A DNA stretch of 64,000 bases from Neomoorella stamsii (lineage in GTDB: Bacteria > Bacillota > DSM-521 > Neomoorellales > Neomoorellaceae), in NCBI RefSeq assembly GCF_002995805.1, contig NZ_PVXL01000067.1, forward strand, positions 60,168 to 124,167. The letters are read 5' to 3'. The notes below the pieces were generated by a model that saw only the letters and a list, made by a program, of their open reading frames with translations, did no database searches and was not told where the DNA came from. Numbering within the stretch: position 1 is the stretch's first letter; every line of letters begins with the position of its first letter. Shown piece after piece: positions 7,638 to 20,419 of this stretch. The translations under genes were made by a program, and so were the position numbers.

Positions 7638-10600
7638 CTATGCCCCTACCCCCTGCCGGCGCCGCGCCGGCGACAGCAAGCGGGCCAGGCGCTGGCCCAG
7701 GTCCTCAAAGAGGGTGTACAACACCGGCACCAGGACCAGGGTCAGCACCGTGGAAGCCATCAAGCCGCCGATAACCGCCGTGGCCAGGCTGGCGTTCATC
7801 TCGGCCCCTTCGCCGATGCCGGCAGCGAGAGGCAGCATGGCGAGGATTGTGGTCAGGGCCGTCATCAGGATGGGCCGCAGGCGGGTGCGGCCGGCTGTCA
7901 GGATCGCCTCCTGCCGTGGTACGCCTTCCCGTCTCAGGATGTTGATGTAGTCCACCAGGACGATGGCGTTGGAGAGAACAATCCCGGCCAGCATGATGAT
8001 CCCGATAAAGGCGACGACGTTGAAAGTTCTTCCCGTGGCCAGCAGGGCCAGTACCACCCCTGTCAGCGCTACCGGGATGGAAAACATAATGATAAAGGGG
8101 TGGAAGAAGGATTCAAACTGGGCCGCCATGACCAGGTACACCAGGACCACGGCCAGGAGCAGGGCCAGCCCCAGCTGGCCGAAGGTCTCGTTCATCATCT
8201 TGTTCTCGCCGGTGTACTCAATGCTGTAGCCCGGCGGCAGCTTTAACTGGTCCATGTGCGCCCGCACGTCGCCCATCACGTCGGCCAGGGGCCGCGCCCC
8301 GCTTAAATTGGCGGTGATACTGGCCACCCGGTCCTGGTTGTAGCGGCTGATGGTGCTGGGGGTAGTGTCCGGCTTGAGGTTGGCGATCTCTTTTAAAGGC
8401 ACCTGCACCCCCAGGGGGGACAGCACCGTGAGGTTCTCCAGGTCAGCAATATTGCGACGGCTGGCTTCCGGGAGGAAGACGCGGACGTCGTATTCGTCAC
8501 CGCCGGTACGGTAGCGGGTGGCTACCGTACCGCCTACGGCCGTGGCCACCACCGCGCCGACCTGCCCGGCCCCCAGCCGGTACAGGGCGGCTTTTTCCCT
8601 GTCGACGGTGATCTCTACCTGGGGCCGGCCTTTAGCCAGGCTGTTTTCCACGCCCACCGCGCCCGGCACGGCGGCCACCAGCTGCTGCGCCTCGGTGGCG
8701 AGCTCCTTTAGCACCTCCAGGTCGGAACCGTGGATGTCTACCTGCACGGGCGCGCCGCTCATAGCCCCACCGAAGCTGGAGGAGGTAGTGACGTTAATCC
8801 TGGCGCCTGCGATTTTCCGGACCTGCGCCCGGATAGCCGCCGCCACCTCGGTCGAGCTCCGGCGGCGTTTCTCCAGCGGTACCAGGTTGATATTCAGACT
8901 GGCTGCCTCTGGCGTCTCACCGCTCATAAAGCTGGCCGTGCCGCCGGTACTGCCGATCTGCTGGTAGATGCTCTGGACCTCCGGCTGCTGCTGGATAAGC
9001 CTTACTACCTGGTCGGCTACCGCGGCGGTGGCCTCGAGGGCAGTCCCTTTGGGGAGCTCGATAGACACGCTGATGGTCCCTTCGTCGGTGACCGGCATAA
9101 ATTCCACCCCCACCGCCGGCACCAAGGCCAGGCTGCCGGCAAAGATGAGGGCCACCGCCGCTATGGTCAGCTTGCGGTGCCGCAGGGCCCAGTTCAGGAA
9201 GCGGCTGTAAGCGTTGCTTAAACGCGCCAGCCAGAGGCCGTTAACCAGACTCTGCCAAAAACTGCGGGCTGTCGTGGCCTCCGGGGGCAAGGCGCCGGCC
9301 AGGAGGCGGGCCGCCACAGTCGGGGTGACAGTCATGGAGACAGCCAGGGATGCCATCAAGGAGAAAGCCACCGTCAAGGCCAGGGGGCCGAAGATCTCCC
9401 GCGCCATTCCCTCAATAAAGGCGATGGGCAAAAAGACGGATACAGTGGTCAGGGTGGAGGCCACCACGGCCGTGGTCACCTGCCGGGTTCCTGATACGGC
9501 CGCCGCCATGGCTTCCCGGCCCTCCTGGCGGTGGCGGTAGATGTTGTCAAAGACTACAATGGCGTCGTCAACCATGCGGCCTATTCCCAGGGAGAGGCCG
9601 CCCAGGGTCATCATATTGAGGGTCATCTTGCCAAAATAGAGCAGGACAAAAGTCGTAATTACCGAGATAGGAATGGTGAGGCCGATGACTAGGGTGGCCC
9701 GGAAGTTCCGCAGGAAAATGAAAATAATCAGCATGGCCAGCAGCCCGCCGTAAAGCATATCCCGGTAAACGCCATTGATGGCGCTTTCGATGTAGCGGGA
9801 CTGGTCAACTACCGGCTCCAGGATTACCCCCGGCGGCAGCTCCTTTTGCAGCTCCCTGATAGTTTGTTTAACGGCATGGGCGATCTGCACCGTATTGCCG
9901 CTGGTCTGTTTCTGGATGGACAGACCGATGGCCGGCCGGCCGTTGAAAAGGGCATAGTTCTGCCGCTCGGCATGATAATCCCGTACTTCCGCTATATCGC
10001 CCAGCCGCACCGTCCCCGCAGCGGTGGCCAGGGTTACCTGGCGGACCTGGTCCAGGTCTTTAAACTCGCCATCGACCCGGACCAGGACGTCTTTGCCAGC
10101 GTCGCTGACCTTGCCGGCGGAAAAGGTGCTGTTCTCCGCTTGTAGGGCCTGGACCACCTGGCTGATGGACAGGCCGTAGAGTTGTAGCCGGGCCGGGTCT
10201 ACCAGTACCTGGATCTCGCGCTCCAGGCCGCCGGTGATGTTTACCGAGGCGACGCCGTCCAGGCGCTCGAGACGGCTCTTGATGGTATTTTCTGCCAGGT
10301 CTTTCAACTGCTGCTCGTCCATGTCGCCGTACATGGCCAGGGTCATCACGGGCATCATGTTAGGGTCAAACTTGATGACCATCGGTTTATCTGCTGCATC
10401 GGGTAAAAAGCGCTCAGCCTGGTCGACTTTCTCCCGCATATTCAGGGCCGCAAAATCCATATCCTGGCCCCAGTTAAACTCCAGCAGGACCAAGGATGTG
10501 CCGGACATACTGTATGATTGGATATTTTTGACTCCTTGAACCGTGCCCAGGACGTCTTCCAGGGGCCTGGTAATAGTCTTTTCGATTTCTTCCGGCCCGG

Positions 10601-10760
10601 CACCCCTGTAAGTTGTAATCACCGCGGCGTAGGGCAGGTTCAAATCAGGCAGGAGGTCTATCTGCAGTCGCGCCAGGGACACGGCCCCCAGGAGGATGGC
10701 TACCAGGACGGCCACGGTTACCGCTACCGGGCGCCTGACCAGTGCCTGAAGCCAGTTCAT
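7638..10760 (-). CDS. RND family efflux transporter (HAE1/AcrB-like, SwrC-type)
   Basis: This 1040-residue inner-membrane protein has the full RND layout: membrane helix 1 at residues 11-30, a first large extracytoplasmic loop, helices 2-6, helix 7, a second large loop, and helices 8-12. The proton-relay Asp pair in helix 4 is present (RMVDDAIVVFDN). The GGLSLGIG and FIGIIMLAGIVLSNAIVLVDY segments are typical of HAE1. RND pumps use the proton gradient to export amphiphiles or drugs. The start codon overlaps the stop of the adaptor gene by 4 nt (ATGA), implying translational coupling. No outer-membrane factor gene is nearby, as expected for a monoderm. The closest known role is SwrC/YerP-like lipopeptide or drug export; the substrate is unknown. 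Confidence 0.93.
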   Translation of the reverse strand: MNWLQALVRRPVAVTVAVLVAILLGAVSLARLQIDLLPDLNLPYAAVITTYRGAGPEEIEKTITRPLEDVLGTVQGVKNIQSYSMSGTSLVLLEFNWGQDMDFAALNMREKVDQAERFLPDAADKPMVIKFDPNMMPVMTLAMYGDMDEQQLKDLAENTIKSRLERLDGVASVNITGGLEREIQVLVDPARLQLYGLSISQVVQALQAENSTFSAGKVSDAGKDVLVRVDGEFKDLDQVRQVTLATAAGTVRLGDIAEVRDYHAERQNYALFNGRPAIGLSIQKQTSGNTVQIAHAVKQTIRELQKELPPGVILEPVVDQSRYIESAINGVYRDMLYGGLLAMLIIFIFLRNFRATLVIGLTIPISVITTFVLLYFGKMTLNMMTLGGLSLGIGRMVDDAIVVFDNIYRHRQEGREAMAAAVSGTRQVTTAVVASTLTTVSVFLPIAFIEGMAREIFGPLALTVAFSLMASLAVSMTVTPTVAARLLAGALPPEATTARSFWQSLVNGLWLARLSNAYSRFLNWALRHRKLTIAAVALIFAGSLALVPAVGVEFMPVTDEGTISVSIELPKGTALEATAAVADQVVRLIQQQPEVQSIYQQIGSTGGTASFMSGETPEAASLNINLVPLEKRRRSSTEVAAAIRAQVRKIAGARINVTTSSSFGGAMSGAPVQVDIHGSDLEVLKELATEAQQLVAAVPGAVGVENSLAKGRPQVEITVDREKAALYRLGAGQVGAVVATAVGGTVATRYRTGGDEYDVRVFLPEASRRNIADLENLTVLSPLGVQVPLKEIANLKPDTTPSTISRYNQDRVASITANLSGARPLADVMGDVRAHMDQLKLPPGYSIEYTGENKMMNETFGQLGLALLLAVVLVYLVMAAQFESFFHPFIIMFSIPVALTGVVLALLATGRTFNVVAFIGIIMLAGIVLSNAIVLVDYINILRREGVPRQEAILTAGRTRLRPILMTALTTILAMLPLAAGIGEGAEMNASLATAVIGGLMASTVLTLVLVPVLYTLFEDLGQRLARLLSPARRRQGVGA

Positions 10761-11932
10761 GCCCCTGCACCCCCGTTCACGACTTCCACCGGCTGGCCTT
10801 CACTGACGAAGTCCTGCCCTTTGACGATAATACTGTCCTGGTCAGCCAGGCCCTTGACGATCTCGACGTTTTTATCGTCAGCAATGCCGGTAGTGACTAC
10901 CCGGCCTGCCGCCTTGCCTTCAACGACTGTGTAGACTATGTCCTGGGCGCCGCGCTTGACCACGGCGTTTTTGGGTACCAGGAGGGCATTATTGACCTGC
11001 CTGGTGGTGTAGATAACCGTGGCGGCCATACCCGGCTTAACTCCCGGCGGGGCGTTGACAAGGCTGACCTTGACTTTAAAAACCCTGGAGCGTTCGTCGG
11101 CCGCCGGGCTGACGCTGGCGACCCTCCCTTTCAGGGATTCTGCCGCTACCACCGGCACCTCCACGGCAACCTCCCGGCCCGGCTGGAGGTAGTTGACGTC
11201 CTGTTCGGTAACGCCAATCTCCACCTGGCGCTCGCCGGAGGTCACCAGGGTGACCACCGCTCCCTGGGCCAGCGCGCCGGGCTCCAGCAGGCGCGCCGCC
11301 ACCTCCCCGCTCACCGGCGCCTTGATGTATGTATTCTCCAGGGCTACCTCGGCCTGGCGCACGGCCGCCTCGGCCGCGGTGACCTGGGCACGGGAGGCCG
11401 CCAGGGAGGCGCGGGCTACAGCCAGGTCTTCCTGGCTGACGGCCGCGGCTGTGCGGGCGGCATCCAGCTGCTGCTGGGAAGCTGCGCCCTGGTCGAACAG
11501 CGTCTGGGTGCGCTTCAGGTTGGTCTCATCCAGTCCCGCCCTGACTTCCGCCTGCTTTACCCGGGCGTCAGCCTGGTCCAGGCCGAGGCGCGCCTGCTCC
11601 AGGTTCGCCTTTGCCTGCTGCAGGCGCGCTTCTATGTCGCTGTTTTCCAACTCGGCGATTACCTGGCCCTGGGAGACTTTATCGCCGACATCCACCAGAA
11701 CCAACTTTATCTTCCCCGGGATGGCGGCCATCACCTGGACGGTGGCCCCGGCCTGGACGGTGCCGGTCACCCTTACCGGCTGGGCGATGCTGCCCCGCTT
11801 GACCTGCGCCACTTCCACCGCTACCCTGGGTGTTTCCACCTGGCTTGCCGGCTTTTTACCACAGCCACCTAAAGTTACAGCCAGGAGAAAAAGGGCCAGG
11901 ATAACACCGGCGGAGTTCCTTTTTAGCCTCAC
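10757..11932 (-). CDS. Efflux adaptor lipoprotein (HlyD/RND membrane fusion protein)
   Basis: This 391-residue adaptor starts at GTG 11932, chosen for AGGGGAG eight bases upstream and the lipoprotein signal that follows (hydrophobic residues 8-20, lipobox LGGC at about 20-23). A lipoyl/barrel-sandwich half (AIPGKIKLVLVDVGDKVSQG) is followed by a long helical hairpin (about residues 90-170: LQQAKANLEQARLGLDQADA and similar), the second lipoyl half (YIKAPVSGEVAARLLEPGA), a beta barrel and a membrane-proximal domain. MFPs couple RND pumps to partners outside the membrane; here it is probably anchored by lipid. It is first in the operon with the RND and TetR genes. A longer frame to 12034 reads through the promoter and is rejected. 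Confidence 0.93.
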   Translation of the reverse strand: MRLKRNSAGVILALFLLAVTLGGCGKKPASQVETPRVAVEVAQVKRGSIAQPVRVTGTVQAGATVQVMAAIPGKIKLVLVDVGDKVSQGQVIAELENSDIEARLQQAKANLEQARLGLDQADARVKQAEVRAGLDETNLKRTQTLFDQGAASQQQLDAARTAAAVSQEDLAVARASLAASRAQVTAAEAAVRQAEVALENTYIKAPVSGEVAARLLEPGALAQGAVVTLVTSGERQVEIGVTEQDVNYLQPGREVAVEVPVVAAESLKGRVASVSPAADERSRVFKVKVSLVNAPPGVKPGMAATVIYTTRQVNNALLVPKNAVVKRGAQDIVYTVVEGKAAGRVVTTGIADDKNVEIVKGLADQDSIIVKGQDFVSEGQPVEVVNGGAGA

Positions 11933-11957
11933 GGTTACAACTCCCCTGTCTCTAAAT

Positions 11958-12019
11958 TGACCGGACGGTCGGTCATTTTTTTCGAACTCATTATAACAGG
12001 ATGCTGGTAAGACGATCAA
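11958..12019 (-). promoter_or_regulatory. Efflux operon promoter with TetR-type operator
   Basis: On the minus strand, TTGATC (12019-12014), an 18-bp spacer and TATAAT (11995-11990) form a promoter. Just downstream lies TGACCGGACGGTCGGTCA (11975-11958 region), with perfect 6-bp arms TGACCG and CGGTCA. The palindrome sits between the -10 box and the ribosome-binding site, where a bound repressor would block transcription. The TetR gene at 6918-7499 is the obvious candidate. Confidence 0.75.
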
Positions 12020-12113
12020 TACTTGCCATTCCAATTTAACATAATTTAACTTTCCCGTAACAGAAGAAAAGGCAAGTAGTTTTTGCCCCTACTTGCCTCT
12101 TCCAGCAAAATTC

Positions 12114-13483
<1,370 letters not shown>

Positions 13484-13486
13484 GGA

Positions 13487-13534
13487 GGCAGCCTCCCAAT
13501 TTCAACTCCGCTATAATTTTATTGGCAGGCTGCC
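13487..13534 (-). promoter_or_regulatory. Inverted repeat over the spoIIID ribosome-binding site
   Basis: Arms GGCAGCCT (13487-13494) and AGGCTGCC (13527-13534) are perfect and 32 nt apart. The proximal arm overlaps GGGAGG of spoIIID. Pairing in the mRNA could mask translation initiation. No T-tract follows, so it is not a terminator. Confidence 0.4.
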
Positions 13535-13545
13535 GAAAAAAGAAC

Positions 13546-14286
13546 TTATTGCAGGGCCGGGACGGGGTCGATGGCCTTGCCGTTTTTTAGTAATTCCAGG
13601 TGCAGGTGGGCTGGCGTACCGGCTTCGGCTGTACCAGGGTCCCCCAGTTGCCCGAGGATGGTACCTCGCTGGACCTTATCCCCCTTGGCTATCTTGATGC
13701 TGCTTAAGTGAGCATAGACCGTCTGGTAGCCGTTGCCATTGTCAATGATCAGGCGGTAACGCCAGGCATCACTGTGCTCTACCTGCTTCACCACCCCGGC
13801 AGCCGCGGCTTTAACCTCGCTGCCTGCCGGGGCTTCCAGGTCTACACCGGAGTGAAAGCGGTAGTCGTCAAAGGCCGGGGTATAGGTAAAGCCGTACCCC
13901 TTACCCATTTTACCGCTCACGGGCAGAGCCAGGGAAGGCAGAGCCTCGTCTTTGCCGACCTGTCCCGCTGCCGTAGCCGGGGCAGCCTGGGCGCCAGGTT
14001 GCTCCTGGAGTTCAGGTGGTACGGTGGTCGAACCTACCAGGGGTTCCCGCGGCACAGGCAGCTCCTGGGAGGCCGGTTGGCCGGCCAGCGTAAAGGTCTG
14101 GATAGTGGGCTTTTTAAAAACAGCGTCGTTGGTTACCAGGTAGTAGCTACCGCCAAAGAGAATAGCGAGCAGGACCAGGTAGAGGCCACGACGCCTCAAC
14201 GCCCGCTGCAGCCTTTCCAGGCTTCCCGGTCTAAACAGCGGTTGCCGTGATAAAAGTTTTTTCCATGAGGCCAGAATCTTCAGCAT
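13546..14286 (-). CDS. spoIIQ: Stage II sporulation protein SpoIIQ, M23 peptidase-like
   Basis: The 246-residue protein has a cytoplasmic basic N-terminus, one membrane segment (residues about 34-50), a Pro/Gln-rich linker and a LytM/M23 domain from residue 130. Both zinc motifs appear complete: HSGVDLEAP (His and Asp) and HLHLELL (HxH). B. subtilis SpoIIQ has lost a zinc-binding His, whereas clostridial SpoIIQ keeps it, so this one may be an active endopeptidase. SpoIIQ is made in the forespore and links the two membranes with SpoIIIAH during engulfment. It lies between spoIID and spoIIID, as expected. Confidence 0.9.
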   Translation of the reverse strand: MLKILASWKKLLSRQPLFRPGSLERLQRALRRRGLYLVLLAILFGGSYYLVTNDAVFKKPTIQTFTLAGQPASQELPVPREPLVGSTTVPPELQEQPGAQAAPATAAGQVGKDEALPSLALPVSGKMGKGYGFTYTPAFDDYRFHSGVDLEAPAGSEVKAAAAGVVKQVEHSDAWRYRLIIDNGNGYQTVYAHLSSIKIAKGDKVQRGTILGQLGDPGTAEAGTPAHLHLELLKNGKAIDPVPALQ

Positions 14287-14345
14287 GTGGTTGCATCACC
14301 TCAGTTGGATTCTGCCCCCTTTTCTGGCATTTTATACATAAGCAT

Positions 14346-15326
14346 TTACCGGCTCTCAATCTTTACTCCCCGGTAGTAGTAAGTAAGAATATCAGCGAAG
14401 TTTTTGCCCTCTCTGGCCATACCGTTGGCGCCGTACTGGCTCATGCCCACGCCGTGGCCATAACCGGTAGTAGTGAAAATCATGCGGTCCCCCTGGACCT
14501 GCCAGGTGAAATCGGTTGAGGGGAGGCCCAGGAGCTGCCGTAACTCAGTGGCAGCAAAGGTCTTGTTACCGATTTTTATGGTCTTGACGCGGCCGGTAGG
14601 AGTCTTTTCCAGGACCTTCATGGCCGTCCCCCCGGACGGAGCCAGGGCTGCCGCCGGTACGGATGTGAGGTTGACCCCCAGCTTCCGGTCCAGCTCTTCC
14701 AGGGTGAAGGACATGGTGTCGTGGTAGCGAGGAGCTTCCCTGTCCCAGGGGGAGGGTACGCTCTGGAGGTAGGGCAGGTCCCGGCCCCAGACGGCAGCAG
14801 CGCTTTCCGTCCGGCCGCCGCTGTTGGCATGGTAGACAGGATCGATGAGCTTGCCCTGGTAGGTCAGGACCATCCCCTGGGTGGCCCGGACGGCTTCCTG
14901 GATTTTGCTTTTATAGCGCCAGAAATTAAAGAAACCCCAGCGTTGCCGCAAAAGGCTGTCATCGGCAAAGGCCTGGCAGTGGGCGGGGTCGGTGCAGATG
15001 TCGGCACCGGGATGGCGGTCGTCGGGCTTGTTTCTGGCTTCTTCTATCTTTTTTAGGGTATAGGTACGAGCGGCCACGGCCTGGGCTTTGAGGGCTTCCG
15101 GCTCAAAGTTGGCCGGCATCTCCCCAGCCACCACCCCGGTTATATACTGTTCCAGCGGCATAATCTTGATGTCACCGCTCTGGTGAAAGTAGACCCGTAC
15201 CAGTTGTTGCCCTGCCTGGACCTGGACCGGCGGCTGAAAAAGACGGATACCTTCGATAATCATGGCCGGTACGATAATTACGGCCGCAAAAATGAGGATA
15301 ATGAAAATGCCCATTACTTTACGCAT
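14346..15326 (-). CDS. spoIID: Stage II sporulation protein SpoIID (peptidoglycan lytic transglycosylase)
   Basis: This 326-residue protein has an N-terminal membrane anchor (residues 5-25) and the SpoIID/LytB domain. Signatures include LEQYITGVVAGEMPANFEPE with its probable catalytic Glu, KAQAVAARTYTL, YHANSGGRTESAAAVWG and GYGHGVGMSQYGANGMA. SpoIID cleaves denuded glycan strands at the septum with SpoIIP and SpoIIM to drive engulfment. ATG 15326 follows GGAGGGGGAG; the open frame to 15362 lacks a ribosome site. A strong terminator lies just upstream at 15394-15423, so spoIID should have its own (probably sigma-E) promoter, which I could not place confidently. Confidence 0.95.
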   Translation of the reverse strand: MRKVMGIFIILIFAAVIIVPAMIIEGIRLFQPPVQVQAGQQLVRVYFHQSGDIKIMPLEQYITGVVAGEMPANFEPEALKAQAVAARTYTLKKIEEARNKPDDRHPGADICTDPAHCQAFADDSLLRQRWGFFNFWRYKSKIQEAVRATQGMVLTYQGKLIDPVYHANSGGRTESAAAVWGRDLPYLQSVPSPWDREAPRYHDTMSFTLEELDRKLGVNLTSVPAAALAPSGGTAMKVLEKTPTGRVKTIKIGNKTFAATELRQLLGLPSTDFTWQVQGDRMIFTTTGYGHGVGMSQYGANGMAREGKNFADILTYYYRGVKIESR

Positions 15327-15393
15327 GGTGCTCCCCCTCCGGTGGCTTGAGGTTTTGTCCACCTGCTATGTCCATGTATATGAGGGCTTGACC

Positions 15394-15423
15394 AAAAAAA
15401 GACCGCCCCTGGTGAGGGCGGTC
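15394..15423 (-). terminator. Rho-independent terminator after murA
   Basis: On the minus strand GACCGCCC, a 7-nt loop and GGGCGGTC are followed by seven T. It separates murA from spoIID. Confidence 0.92.
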
Positions 15424-15506
15424 AGCATAAAAACGACAATCCGGCGCTAGGCCCGATAGGATATGCCTGTTTTGTTCTGCTTTGATGGGCCAGATCCGGG
15501 CTATCT

Positions 15507-16763
<1,257 letters not shown>

Positions 16764-16822
16764 TTTCCCTTAGCCCCTTTGGCCGCAAATCTCTATTTAA
16801 ATTTTATTATAACATATAACGG

Positions 16823-17677
16823 CTAATACTCGCCACCTAAAAGGGGAGAACCTAAATGTAAATAAGTATTGCCATCGGTGGCGTGATAGCGCAGGGCCAC
16901 GTTGGCATTTACCGGCCGGCCGGCAACTTCCAGGGACCGGGGTAACCGGGGGGAATAAGCGCTGATGGAGAGGATCTCCTCCTCTTCCACTCCCTCTACC
17001 TTCTCGGCCGCCAGGGCGGCCAGGACGGCCATGGCCCGCTGTTCCCTTTCCACCAATGTAAGTTTCCCGGGGATAACGCCGGTCAGGCTGTAGATAAGAT
17101 GGGGCTCCACCTGCCAGGGCTGGAAGGCCTCCCTCACCCTTTCCTGCCAGGACAGCATCTCCTCTTCACCCTGCTGGGGCTGGCCTTCCAGGTTGATGAG
17201 GAGGTAGGTCTCGCCGCCCTCCCCCGCCCCTGCCAGGCTCTGGAGGGAAAAGTACAGGACCACCCCCGGCTGCAGTTCCCCTTCCCAGTAAAGGGCATGG
17301 AAATTGGTGTCATCCTGCCTGGTAAAACTGCCTGTCCCCTCCAGCCCCAGGGCAGCAGCCACCCTACCGGCCAGGTCGTGGATGGCCTCGCCGTCCATAA
17401 AAGTAGAATTAAGGCTGCCCCAGGCTTCCAGGCCCATGGTTTCCAGGCGGGCGCCGCTGGCGGTAAAGGCGTTAAATAAAAGGTGGGGTACCGGTTCGTC
17501 CCTGTTAACGGCCTGACCGATACTGGCAGCCTGATTACCTGCTACGCGGGAAGTCCGGGCCGCCAGGGGGTGCATGTGCCTGGCCAGGGCCAGGCCCCCG
17601 GCAAAACTCAGGATGAGGACGATTAACAGGAAAATCTTAAAATTAAAGCGCAGGGAATTAAATGAGAACCGGCGCAA
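16823..17677 (-). CDS. ywmB: YwmB family protein (TATA-box-binding-like fold)
   Basis: This 284-residue protein has an N-terminal membrane or signal segment (residues about 12-30) and a soluble domain matching YwmB, a family with a TBP-like fold and no established function. It lies between atpC and murA exactly as ywmB does in B. subtilis, which is the main reason for the symbol. I chose TTG 17677 because CAAGGGGG precedes it at 7 nt; the open frame extends upstream to 17929 over atpC and is not credible. It is Glu-rich near residues 175-250. Export and a role in envelope or sporulation are inference. Confidence 0.8.
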   Translation of the reverse strand: MRRFSFNSLRFNFKIFLLIVLILSFAGGLALARHMHPLAARTSRVAGNQAASIGQAVNRDEPVPHLLFNAFTASGARLETMGLEAWGSLNSTFMDGEAIHDLAGRVAAALGLEGTGSFTRQDDTNFHALYWEGELQPGVVLYFSLQSLAGAGEGGETYLLINLEGQPQQGEEEMLSWQERVREAFQPWQVEPHLIYSLTGVIPGKLTLVEREQRAMAVLAALAAEKVEGVEEEEILSISAYSPRLPRSLEVAGRPVNANVALRYHATDGNTYLHLGSPLLGGEY

Positions 17678-17747
17678 ATTAATGCCCCCTTGCAAAAAAG
17701 GATTATACCTATTCTTGCCAGGGGGCCAGAAAATTAAACAATCTTTC

Positions 17748-18152
17748 TCATACCGCGCCAGCGGCCTTGAGGCGAGCCGTAGCCCGCTGCAGGGCGGCCT
17801 CGGCCCGGGCCACATCCAGGCCGGGCGGCCGTTCCCGCAGGCGCCTTGCGGCCCTCTCCCTGGCCTGGCGCGCCCGCTCCACATCGATTTCTGCCGCCTT
17901 TTCCGCCGTATCCGCCAGGATGACCACATGCTCCGGCCCGGCTTCCAGGAAGCCGCCCGACACGGCCAGGCGCTCCTCCCCCCCGCCCTCCGGGCGGTAG
18001 GTTACCACCCCGGCCTTGAGGGGGGTAATGAGGGGGGCATGGCCGGGCAAAACGCCCAGGTAACCAAGGACGCCCGGGGCGATAATGCTCTCAGCCTCCG
18101 CCTTTAAGGTCACCCTCTCGGGCGTAATAACCTCCAGCTTTAGAGGGGCCAT
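17748..18152 (-). CDS. atpC: ATP synthase F1 epsilon subunit
   Basis: This 134-residue subunit has the N-terminal beta-sandwich (LEVITPERVTLKAEAESIIA, LPGHAPLITPLKAGV) and a C-terminal helical hairpin rich in Ala and Arg. Epsilon is part of the central stalk and can inhibit ATP hydrolysis. Its start abuts the atpD stop, and it is the last gene of the atp operon. Confidence 0.97.
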   Translation of the reverse strand: MAPLKLEVITPERVTLKAEAESIIAPGVLGYLGVLPGHAPLITPLKAGVVTYRPEGGGEERLAVSGGFLEAGPEHVVILADTAEKAAEIDVERARQARERAARRLRERPPGLDVARAEAALQRATARLKAAGAV

Positions 18153-19556
<1,404 letters not shown>

Positions 19557-20405
19557 TTACTTCAGGGCGTCGGCCCCGGCCACTACCTCCACGATCTCCC
19601 TGGTAATGGCCGCTTGCCGGGCGCGGTTGAAGGATAGGGTTAATTTATCAATCATTTCGGCTGCATTCTCGGTGGCGTTGTCCATGGCCGTCATCCTGGC
19701 CCCGTGCTCGCTGGCCTTGGCCTCCAGGAGGGCCTGGTAGACCTTGATCTCGCAGTAACGGGGCAGCAGGGACTTTAAGACCTCGGCGGGAGAAGGTTCA
19801 TAGATATAATCCCCGCCATCCTCACCGGCGCCGCTGGCTTGAATAGGCAGCAGGCGGTCGACCTGGGGCACCTGGCGGAGGGCGGAGTAGAAACGGGTAT
19901 AGATGAGGTTAACCTCGTCCAGGCTCCCCTCCAGGTACAGTTCTACAAGCTGGCGGGCCAGTTCCCGGGCCTGGATGAGGTCCGGTTCGTCACCGATATC
20001 GGTAAAAGAGCGGACTATCTCCACCCGGCGGCGGCGAAAGTAGTCCCGTCCTTTGCGGCCCACAGTTACCAGGGCTACCGGGCGCTCTTCCGCCTGCAGG
20101 CGTTCTTCCGCCAGGCGGATGAGGTTGGCATTATAACCGCCGGCCAGGCCGCGATCGCCGGTAATCAACACGTAGCCGGCTTTTTTGACTTCCCGGGCAG
20201 CCGCCAGGGGCTGGGTCTCCGGATCCACGGCCCCGATCAGGCGGCCGATGACTTCCTCCAGTTTCTCGGCGTAGGGCCGGGCTGCCGTGACCTGGGCCTG
20301 GGCCTTGCGCAGTTTGGCTGCCGCCACCATCTTCATGGCCCGGGTAATATGCTGGGTACTCCTGATACTGCGGATACGGCGCTTCAGGTCACGCATATTG
20401 GGCAT
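19557..20405 (-). CDS. atpG: ATP synthase F1 gamma subunit
   Basis: This 282-residue protein is the rotating shaft of F1. The conserved N-terminal helix (MRDLKRRIRSIRSTQHITRA) and C-terminal helix (ENAAEMIDKLTLSFNRARQA) that form the coiled coil are intact, as is the central VLITGDRGLAGGYN segment. It lies between atpA and atpD in the usual order. Confidence 0.98.
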   Translation of the reverse strand: MPNMRDLKRRIRSIRSTQHITRAMKMVAAAKLRKAQAQVTAARPYAEKLEEVIGRLIGAVDPETQPLAAAREVKKAGYVLITGDRGLAGGYNANLIRLAEERLQAEERPVALVTVGRKGRDYFRRRRVEIVRSFTDIGDEPDLIQARELARQLVELYLEGSLDEVNLIYTRFYSALRQVPQVDRLLPIQASGAGEDGGDYIYEPSPAEVLKSLLPRYCEIKVYQALLEAKASEHGARMTAMDNATENAAEMIDKLTLSFNRARQAAITREIVEVVAGADALK

Positions 20406-20419
20406 ACCGGCTCACCACC

